Origin: Deltaproteobacteria bacterium
Lineage (GTDB): Bacteria; Myxococcota_C; UBA6777
Reading direction: 5' to 3'
DNA length: 64,000 nucleotides
Assembly (NCBI GenBank): GCA_006226375.1
Contig: SBHC01000064.1
Span: 1-64,000, forward strand
Part shown: piece by piece, positions 54,310 through 61,258 of the stretch
Layout: every line of letters starts with the position of its first letter
Position numbering within the stretch: the first letter of the stretch is position 1
Made by a program: the position numbers and the translations under genes
Notes under the pieces: model-generated
Database searches by the model: none
What the model was told of the DNA's origin: nothing
What the model saw: only the letters and a program-made list of their open reading frames with translations

Positions 54310-55005
54310 TTATTTGCAGCAGGCAATCGCGGCAGGATCCACACAGTTAGTTCTCTGGACTCCAACAGGAACATTGGCCTCATTTCTGACAATGAGACCT
54401 TGAACATTCCCTTCGTCAGTTGTCCAGTTTGTACAGTTGGCACGGCCATTGTCGGATTTGAGATATCCGGCGACCCAAGCTTTTGTTCCAGTCGGAATCA
54501 AACCTTGTTGAAGAGAATAAAGAGCTTCACCTACTGTACACATGTGAGAACCTTGATAAGAATCATCACAAAGCTTCTTCACGCCAGTCCAGCCGTTCGC
54601 AATCTTTCCTTTGGTTGTAAACGTGCCTCCCGAAGAAGATTTAACAAGGCCAACAAAGCCACCTGGCACAGCATCTTTGCCATCCTGCCCCGGGTCACCT
54701 TTATCGCCTTTATCGCCTTGGTCTCCCTTAGGTCCAGGATCACCTTGCTCTCCCTTGTCTCCTTTTTCTCCCTTGTCGCCAGGATCGCCCTTATCGCCCT
54801 TGTCACCTTTCTCTCCTTGATCCCCCTTGGCCCCAGCTTCTCCTTTGTCACCTTTACAATTTGTAGCGACCTTGCAATAGCTATCAATCTCTGCCTTGAT
54901 CTCATCCATAGAAGGACCGCAAGCGACCAAAGCAAGAGAGAGAAAGAACAACGACATGATCGAAAGGATCCGTGTCACAGACACATTGTAGATACGGTTC
55001 AACAT
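54310..55005 (-). CDS. Collagen-like lipoprotein
   Basis: A clear lipobox LVAC (Cys 29) gives a lipoprotein. After a short helix (MDEIKAEIDSYCKVATNC) come 20 G-X-Y triplets dominated by GDK and GEK, then a C-terminal domain of about 110 residues with Cys near the end (VDPAAIACC) and a GWTGVKKLCDD...HMCTVGEALYSLQQG segment. The charged triplets favour a triple helix stabilised by Lys-Asp/Glu pairs. AAGGAG lies 7 bp before the ATG at 55005. It is just upstream of the larger collagen-like gene on the same strand, so the two may be co-expressed and could assemble together. Confidence 0.87.
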   Translation of the reverse strand: MLNRIYNVSVTRILSIMSLFFLSLALVACGPSMDEIKAEIDSYCKVATNCKGDKGEAGAKGDQGEKGDKGDKGDPGDKGEKGDKGEQGDPGPKGDQGDKGDKGDPGQDGKDAVPGGFVGLVKSSSGGTFTTKGKIANGWTGVKKLCDDSYQGSHMCTVGEALYSLQQGLIPTGTKAWVAGYLKSDNGRANCTNWTTDEGNVQGLIVRNEANVPVGVQRTNCVDPAAIACCK

Positions 55006-55475
55006 CACAGCACTCCTTGAATACAAAGATACAGTTGGGTGTATTGGGCTTAGGAAAACGCACCATGCATGAGTGGAATTCTGTGATTAAGTGTGACGGG
55101 TGTTGGAAACCAGTTTAAACAATTTAAAAAAAAGTTAGCTTCCACACCACCCCCTCAACAAAAGCAACCGATGTACCGGTCGCGAACACCTGGAAGGTTG
55201 CGATTCAATGCTGTTGGCGAGAAAGATGCCTTCACCTTAAAATCTGAGCGTTCCAGCGCTTCCGAAAGTCGCAGAAAAGCCCACCTCGTTTGTACAGCTC
55301 CTGAACAGCTTGTCCAGAATCCGAACATCTCTGTTGCTCACAAGACAGCAACCACGTTCTATAGCACCACACAACCACCTGTGTTTCAATGAGATGGAGG
55401 CCTTTCCAGCAGCTCGGCACAGACTTCGCTCCAAGGGGGACCCAAACAAAGCAGCCGCCTTGAAAGGAGTCAGCG
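55006..55475. other. Divergent intergenic region, no supported gene
   Basis: An A/T-rich patch with runs of A lies near 55105-55135. Short open frames on both strands lack ribosome sites and family resemblance. No clear promoter pair was identified. Confidence 0.5.
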
Positions 55476-56369
55476 ATGCCACCACCACCCTACGAAGACA
55501 ATCTCAGCAAGTATGTGATGCGTGCTGTGTTGCAGTCTGTTGGAGAAGTTGAAGTCGGAAGTGAGCTGCTTCCCGACTCCTTCCGTGCTGATGTGCTGTT
55601 CATACCCAGCCAGCCTCTTCCACCTTTGCCCGGAGCAGGTAGACTTACAGATTGGATTGGCGAAAGACGCTGTGTGTTGGAAGCGTTCAGCCGGAAAGTC
55701 ACGTCATCTGACCTTCGCAGCGCGCAAGCCAAGCTATCACTCGCGATGTGGCGAAGCTACAAAGACCATCTTGGCTCAGGCCTACGACAGGGTTGCCTCA
55801 TCATCCTATCCACCTACTGGCCGCGCATGGCTCTGGCAGAAATCTTTGGAGATGAGTATGATATGGTGGAAGAAGGAGTTCGGCGCTGGAAGTTGGGCCG
55901 GGACCATGTCTATGTGGTCAACACCCAAAAAATTGTTGCCGACCCTGATACTTTGCTCTTTCGGATCCTTGGCAATCGTCGGTTGCGCCACGAGGCTTAT
56001 CGAACGATTCTGGAACGTCGCATCGAACCCTACGTCACCGCTCTCAACGAGTTTGACTTGGAGTACAACAACATGTCTACATCCGAACAACTTCAGAACA
56101 TGAACCCGCAGCTTCTCCAAGAACTTCAAGACTACCGCTACATCCGCTCCGAAGTCCTCAAAGAGATGGGCCGCGAAGAAGGTCGTTTGGAAGAAGCCAA
56201 ACATATGCTCCTCCGGCTACTCAACAAACGTTACCCCTCTGAGCAAGAGTGGGAAACAGAAATTGCTCCCCTCCGTTCGCGAGAGGCTGTTGAAGTGTTA
56301 CTTGACCAGATCCTGGACGGTGAAGAACGAACACCCGAAGAGATACGTTGCCTTTTCGAACAAGCGTAG
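55476..56369 (+). CDS. Probable Rpn/PD-(D/E)XK-type nuclease-family protein
   Basis: The 297-residue protein resembles the Rpn/DUF4351-type group common in cyanobacteria and myxobacteria. It has an N-terminal domain with VEVGSELLPDSFRADVLFIP, a middle part with LLFRILGNRRLRHEAYRTIL, and a C-terminal helical tail KEMGREEGRLEEAKHMLLRLLNKRY. Members are recombination-promoting nucleases or their degenerate relatives. I cannot place the full catalytic set with confidence. AAGGAG lies 6 bp before the ATG. No transposon ends were seen around it. Confidence 0.6.
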   Translation: MPPPPYEDNLSKYVMRAVLQSVGEVEVGSELLPDSFRADVLFIPSQPLPPLPGAGRLTDWIGERRCVLEAFSRKVTSSDLRSAQAKLSLAMWRSYKDHLGSGLRQGCLIILSTYWPRMALAEIFGDEYDMVEEGVRRWKLGRDHVYVVNTQKIVADPDTLLFRILGNRRLRHEAYRTILERRIEPYVTALNEFDLEYNNMSTSEQLQNMNPQLLQELQDYRYIRSEVLKEMGREEGRLEEAKHMLLRLLNKRYPSEQEWETEIAPLRSREAVEVLLDQILDGEERTPEEIRCLFEQA

Positions 56370-56629
56370 AACTCTCTACTCTCCGGGTTAAAGTATCCCA
56401 GCCTTCCATACAACTCCCCCACTCTCCCGCCACCATTGAGCTTCTTCTGGCTCAAACAACCCAACAGAGTATCGCTCTCTTTAGGACCTTCGCCACAATG
56501 TTGACTGGCTTCCTCTAGGAACGTTGCAAGATAGATCTGGGTTGTGTGTGAGGTAGAACCAGACGCTAGCACAAAGGGCAAGTGCGAAAGCATGTCATCA
56601 TGGAGGAAAAGAGGATTAACTCGGTTTTC

Positions 56630-57388
56630 TTAACGCTGTTTGTTAATCCAAACCGACGAGACACGCCAAGGCCCAGGTACATCCGACAGTTTTGCAAGGC
56701 GATGACTCTTCTTCCAGGCTTCTTGTAGCTTCTGCTGAAACTGTTGAAGTGAAAATGACTTGAAAGAAGTCACCACAAAGAAACGCTCCTTGCCAAGGTA
56801 GCTATCCAGCTCAAAGGCACGCACCTGTCCGTTCTCTTGGGGCAAAGCTCCCTTTCCTCTGGGAACCAACAAGCTATGTTGTTTCCCGTTGTCCAAAAGA
56901 ATGTAGCTTTTCCCCTGCTCTGTCATACCCACAATCGCAACATGGGTGGGCCGAGAGAACTGGTACGCAAACTGGATCAGGTCTTTGGGGTGCAAGGCTG
57001 TACCGTTTTTGATCTCGCGAGTGAGCAGTCGTGGGCCTTTGGCGTTTCCCTTGCGAGCGTACAAAAACTGCCAGGAGACGCCCTTTGCACGTAGCACAAG
57101 AGGCCGTGACGTCCACTGTGGAACCCACCAAAGCAAGGCCATCGACGCCGCCGCTAGCGTGGGAAGCCACAGGAACCATCGAGACAAGATGGATGTCGAG
57201 GTTTGTTTTTCTCCAGGATTGTTTTGAACATGCTCACGTCGGAGTTCACGCAGCGCTTCCATTTCTTCGGCGGTAGGACCGATATGCTCGTGTTGCTTTT
57301 GGTAAAAAGAATGCAGTGCCAGATCCAACATATCGGGTGGGTCCGTTTCATCGACAGAAGTCTGTTTGTTTTTTTTGGATTCTGCCAT
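56630..57388 (-). CDS. Probable membrane anti-sigma factor with DUF4384-like periplasmic domain
   Basis: A cytoplasmic N-terminus of about 65 charged residues precedes a single span (about 70-92) and a C-terminal domain with GTALHPKDLIQFAYQFSRPTHVAI and KSYILLDNGKQHSLLVP, which resembles DUF4384-type sensor domains. It begins 78 bp after the ECF sigma factor gene on the same strand, the classic order. By inference it sequesters that sigma factor and releases it on an envelope signal. The N-terminus lacks the His-Cys zinc motif of ZAS anti-sigma factors. Confidence 0.68.
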   Translation of the reverse strand: MAESKKNKQTSVDETDPPDMLDLALHSFYQKQHEHIGPTAEEMEALRELRREHVQNNPGEKQTSTSILSRWFLWLPTLAAASMALLWWVPQWTSRPLVLRAKGVSWQFLYARKGNAKGPRLLTREIKNGTALHPKDLIQFAYQFSRPTHVAIVGMTEQGKSYILLDNGKQHSLLVPRGKGALPQENGQVRAFELDSYLGKERFFVVTSFKSFSLQQFQQKLQEAWKKSHRLAKLSDVPGPWRVSSVWINKQR

Positions 57389-57466
57389 GGTACAAGGTTC
57401 TCGGTTGGCTCTCTAGAGCAACAGGGGGCACACTCTTGATTGTAATCGTGCCACAAGAAATCGCAA

Positions 57467-57994
57467 TTAAGATGAAGATCCAGAGTTAATATCAGATTGA
57501 CAATACATGCGTAAAAGCTTGCGAGCGTTGTGCAAGCGTGAGTGGATGGTTCCAGGTGGAGTATCGAGAAGTTCGGAGATCTCACGCTCGGAAAGTTCCT
57601 GCTGGTAAAACAAAAACAACACCTCACGCTGGTGCTCTGTCAGCTTGGGGAGGTGACGCTCTATCGCCAGCAACAAAGCCTTTTGCTCCAACAAACGCTG
57701 ACCGTCCACAGAAGGATGCACATTCTCAAACAACGTCTCTGTCAGGAGTTCTTTGGATTGAGACGGATGCTGCGTGCGTTTCCAGGCCAACCGCTTGCAG
57801 ATCGTCAGCAACCACACCTTGAGGGACGACTCCCTCCGATACGAAGGCAACGACCTCCAGGCCTGTAGAAACGCTTCCTGTGAGAGATCCTTCACTTCGT
57901 TCGTAGAGAACCCCCAATGGTGGAAATAGCGATACACATCCGTCGCATGACGCTCCACTAACTGATCATAGAGTTGTTCGTTGCTCGATGTCAT
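57467..57994 (-). CDS. ECF-type RNA polymerase sigma factor
   Basis: 175 residues with region 2 (VYRYFHHWGFSTNEVKDLSQEAFLQAW, about 20-46) and region 4 (LTEHQREVLFLFYQQELSEREISELLDTPPGTIHSRLHNARKLL, about 118-161). No region 3 or C-terminal extension is present, as expected of ECF sigma factors. It directs transcription of a stress or envelope regulon and is paired with the anti-sigma candidate downstream. Two direct repeats upstream may be its own promoter elements. Confidence 0.94.
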   Translation of the reverse strand: MTSSNEQLYDQLVERHATDVYRYFHHWGFSTNEVKDLSQEAFLQAWRSLPSYRRESSLKVWLLTICKRLAWKRTQHPSQSKELLTETLFENVHPSVDGQRLLEQKALLLAIERHLPKLTEHQREVLFLFYQQELSEREISELLDTPPGTIHSRLHNARKLLRMYCQSDINSGSSS

Positions 57995-58029
57995 CAGAGT
58001 ACACAGATTCCCAATCCAATGTGTTTGTC

Positions 58030-58065
58030 ATCAGTTTAGTGGGTCACTCTGCAGAAATCAGTTTA
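58030..58065. promoter_or_regulatory. Direct repeats upstream of the sigma factor gene
   Basis: ATCAGTTTA occurs at 58030-58038 and again at 58057-58065 (TAAACTGAT reading toward the sigma gene), 27 bp apart. They lie 36-71 bp before its start codon and may be autoregulatory or activator sites. Confidence 0.35.
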
Positions 58066-58279
58066 AAAGTTTTTTCAGAAGGCCATGGGGCTCCGCAACG
58101 AAGAGATAGTCTGGCGCGTTTCTCAGGTTCTTGCTACACTCCCAACATAGCGAGACCGACACCGTATCCTGCTGCATGTCGCAGAGACAGTCGTCGCCCC
58201 CTCGTACCCAGGAGAGAAAGTGTCCAGCGCCCATTCTGTCGGTGCGTTGGACGATTTGAGAGACAGGGAGTTGTCCTCT

Positions 58280-60280
58280 ATGCTGCAAATCAAGAGAGTC
58301 CAAGCCCGGTATGCACTGCTCGGTGTACTCAGCCTCACGCTGCTGTTGCCTTTGTTGGGCTGTCCCAAGAAAAAAGTTATCAACCGAGATCTGCTGTGCC
58401 AAAAGGGAGACGGGCAAAACTGCCTCGCCACGGGTTTTCAAAACAAGCAGTCACCCACAGCGGCCGTTCCAGCGTATGATATCAACGGAGGCCCTGTGAC
58501 TTGTTGGCGCTTTGTCTCCAAGAACAAGGCTGTCGGCTTCTATCTCACAGGGCAAACCAACAACCCCCTGACAGCTCCCATTTACCATGCATTCTACTAC
58601 GACATGTTTGCCTTTGCCGGGCGCAACGACGTTCTCGGGCAAGGGTACGTTGGCATTCTTCATCCGGGCGGTCGTGACAGCTCCGGTCGGTACTTGCAAG
58701 CCGTGGACAAGTGGGACCAGATCTTTCAGCACCTGAGCGAAGCTGGGTGGTTGCAGCTCCGCGATATCGACACCGACGAGCACAAAAAGCGTCTGGCACA
58801 GGTTCGCCAAGACATCAAGACGTTTTATTCGTCGTCGTCCAGCCGAGCCATACTGTATTACCCACCCAACAAGAAAAACACGCCCCTGTTCTTACCTGTG
58901 TACACCGTGAAGGACGACCCCATCGGTGTGCAAGCGATCTTCCCCACCCGGTACTTGCCGACACAGCGGGCTCAAGTGTTGGGCCGTATCTACTACAAAC
59001 AGCGGTACACATCAGCCAAACCCTTTCTCCAGGCGCTTTGGCCCATCTACCAAAAAAACATACGGCTGGCGCACCAGATCCACGAGCTGCGGTTCCAATG
59101 TAGACACTCCTGGAGTCAATTGTTCCATGTCTACAACAATCAGATCCAGAAGTTTTCATTTCGCCTGTCGAGCAAGTTTCGTCGCAAAGACAACCCCAAC
59201 ATCATCCGGACCGAGTTTTGCAACGCGTCAAACCTGAAACAGTTTAAGGCGTCGGAGCCAATCCGCCAGAAGATCCGAAGCTACCGCAAGCAGATAGACG
59301 CCCTCAACGAATCGTTCCGGGAGTTGGTAGAGATCTATTCCCGAGGCCTTGACAACGTGAAGACAACCAAGGAACTCAACCTCTCTACCTTTGTGGATGC
59401 TTTCCTTCGTGGCTCCATTCTACACTACGAAGACCCCGTCCTTGTGGAAGGAAAGAAGACCTATCCGCAAACGTTGATCTTGGAGTCGATGAAGAGTACG
59501 CGCAAGAGGATCTGGAAGAGCATCCACAAGTCATTGAAGAAGCAAGGCCATCACATCCAATGGAACCAAAAGTTGGGTGGCATTCTTCAAGAACCGTTCA
59601 CATTTTTCCGAGTGCGGCAACAAGGAACCGACTACCTGGTTCGCCCCTTCCATATCGTGGGAGGTTCGTTTGCCCTCTTGTTGGATCGAGCCAACGGTAT
59701 GATTCAGGTGTTGACCCCTCACCAACGACCGCTCCGTGCAAAAACGTCGAAGTCGACCAGCCCGGCCACCCCACCCAAGCCCGCCCAAAAAGCGACATCC
59801 TCCTCGGGCAAAACGTCAACACCAGCAGAGTCCAAGCCACCGTTCCATCAGGTCACTAACGCATTTTACCGAGGATACAGTCCCCCCCAAAAGGACTTTC
59901 CCCTCACCACCCAGCCCCTGCAGAGCATCCAACAGTGGCGGCGGACACCCCGTCAAAGAATACTCTCTCTGATTAAGCAGCCCTGCCCCAAAAATGCACC
60001 CACAACCCCTGTGTACCACCACACCGCCGAAGACCTACCAAGCCCCCTCCCAGAGGTGCCTGCTCGTAGCTTTAAGCTCGAACAAGGCTTCTTCTTTATG
60101 CGACTACGCTGTCACCTGTTTGTGATCCCAGTGAAAGGAAAGACACAAGTGCCTCGCAAGATGCTCAAGTCACTGGCCCGAAAAGTGGAACGCGACATGC
60201 TGCAGAACGACCGCATTCCCTCCCGAATCACGATCAACAGCATCCAGCCTCCCCAGCTTCAATTTCACAACCAACGATAA
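58280..60280 (+). CDS. Lipoprotein of unknown function
   Basis: A classical lipobox (LLGC, Cys 28) precedes 638 mature residues with no recognised domain. The first half is rich in aromatic and basic residues with some Cys (TEFCNAS, ELRFQCRHSW) and long helices (about 290-410). A Pro/Ser/Thr/Lys-rich linker follows (about 490-530), and the last part has the FFFMRLRCHLFVIPV segment. GGGAG lies 9 bp before the ATG at 58280. It is divergent from the ECF sigma gene and could be one of its targets. A small membrane protein follows 47 bp after its end. Confidence 0.7.
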   Translation: MLQIKRVQARYALLGVLSLTLLLPLLGCPKKKVINRDLLCQKGDGQNCLATGFQNKQSPTAAVPAYDINGGPVTCWRFVSKNKAVGFYLTGQTNNPLTAPIYHAFYYDMFAFAGRNDVLGQGYVGILHPGGRDSSGRYLQAVDKWDQIFQHLSEAGWLQLRDIDTDEHKKRLAQVRQDIKTFYSSSSSRAILYYPPNKKNTPLFLPVYTVKDDPIGVQAIFPTRYLPTQRAQVLGRIYYKQRYTSAKPFLQALWPIYQKNIRLAHQIHELRFQCRHSWSQLFHVYNNQIQKFSFRLSSKFRRKDNPNIIRTEFCNASNLKQFKASEPIRQKIRSYRKQIDALNESFRELVEIYSRGLDNVKTTKELNLSTFVDAFLRGSILHYEDPVLVEGKKTYPQTLILESMKSTRKRIWKSIHKSLKKQGHHIQWNQKLGGILQEPFTFFRVRQQGTDYLVRPFHIVGGSFALLLDRANGMIQVLTPHQRPLRAKTSKSTSPATPPKPAQKATSSSGKTSTPAESKPPFHQVTNAFYRGYSPPQKDFPLTTQPLQSIQQWRRTPRQRILSLIKQPCPKNAPTTPVYHHTAEDLPSPLPEVPARSFKLEQGFFFMRLRCHLFVIPVKGKTQVPRKMLKSLARKVERDMLQNDRIPSRITINSIQPPQLQFHNQR

Positions 60281-60327
60281 CGTTGGAACAAAACCCGACA
60301 CCGTCCAACGCCAGAGCGCCGACACAC

Positions 60328-60684
60328 ATGAGCAGTCACTCCCAGTCCAAAAAAACGAAGAATGTGCTCAAGATCTTCGTTCTATCCGGCTTCTTGCTGT
60401 TCGGTTTGTTAGCCGTAAGTCTGGTGGTGAGTGTGTTCCATGCTTACCGGATTGGAAAAAGCGTGGGGCTCCTTCCAAAGAAATCACGCTCCGGTCGTCG
60501 CATCCCCAAGCCCACCACGAAAGTAACAAGTTGTTCTCAATTGGAAGCTTATTGCAGACAAGAAGGGAAAGTGTGTCGGATGGTGTCTTTTGAACGCAGT
60601 GAGATGAAATGTGTTCATGAATGCTCAGGCTGGCTTTCTTTGCCGTTTTGCATTTTGTTTCCAAGCATCTTTGGATACTGGTGA
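60328..60684 (+). CDS. Small single-span membrane protein
   Basis: 118 residues with a basic N-terminus, one strong membrane span (about 15-37) and a C-terminal part holding four or five Cys (SCSQLEAYCRQEGKVC, then KCVHECSGW), followed by a hydrophobic end. The Cys part probably lies in the periplasm. The ATG at 60328 is assumed; a TTG at 60283 would add 15 residues. It probably forms an operon with the lipoprotein before it. No family is recognised. Confidence 0.6.
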   Translation: MSSHSQSKKTKNVLKIFVLSGFLLFGLLAVSLVVSVFHAYRIGKSVGLLPKKSRSGRRIPKPTTKVTSCSQLEAYCRQEGKVCRMVSFERSEMKCVHECSGWLSLPFCILFPSIFGYW

Positions 60685-61258
60685 CACCCTAGGTTTCCGG
60701 TCCATGTGAAAGCTTGAGTATGAACAGCCTCCTTCTTTTCTCCCACCCCACACCCAACCCCCGCACTTCAGCGTACGCAACAAGCGCAAGAAGAAGAACC
60801 GCAAATGGGCATTTATGAACACAAATGGGTGAGTGCAACAACAGGCTTGGATGGTTCGGAAAGCAAGTCAACGTGAACCTTACAATGCTCCTCCCCTGAA
60901 AAGCAGCAGACTTCGTTCATCGATGAAGGCTCCTTCGATGAAGAACCTCCACGACTTCACAGCAACCTTCATTTCATAGAAAGACATCAAAACCAACGGA
61001 TCTATATGTGTGCATGTCGTGTCCATTTGCGGTTTGAATGTCGGCGTTTGTTGGCTTCTACTGGCTAGCACCCACCATCTTCCAAGACTCCGAGGGGTGA
61101 TTCCGAATGGTATGGGGCCTGGGTGGGTTTCGTACCCACAGCCAACGACCCCGCGCTTCCCAACGTTGCAGGCTTGACAAGACAAGTCCATCCATACCAC
61201 CATAGCGATGGACGTTTTGCATGTAGTAGATTTTGTTATGGAAGGGGATGATTTTCGA
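60685..61258. other. Long intergenic region before the GH31 gene
   Basis: No gene is supported. It holds a 12-bp perfect palindrome TTCATCGATGAA (60916-60927) and a nest of inverted repeats at 61108-61199. No convincing promoter pair was found; a TTGACA at 61175-61180 has no suitable -10. Confidence 0.55.
61108..61199 (+). ncRNA. Possible folded RNA element upstream of the GH31 gene
   Basis: TGGTATGG (61108-61115) pairs perfectly with CCATACCA (61192-61199) and encloses GCCTG/CAGGC (61117-61121 with 61169-61173), a 6-bp hairpin GTGGGT-TTCGT-ACCCAC (61123-61139) and AACG/CGTT (61144-61147 with 61164-61167). All helices nest without conflict, like a multi-branched RNA. It ends 59 bp before the GH31 start. 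It is not a tRNA: no T-loop or anticodon arm fits. It could also be a short inverted-repeat element. Confidence 0.3.

Noticed and set aside
55093-55488. Short open frames on both strands between the collagen-like and Rpn-like genes
   Set aside because: They lack ribosome sites, overlap one another and show no recognisable protein pattern.
61108-61202. tRNA-like gene, because an 8-bp acceptor-like stem is followed by CCA
   Set aside because: No T-loop, D-arm or anticodon arm of proper length fits on either strand.
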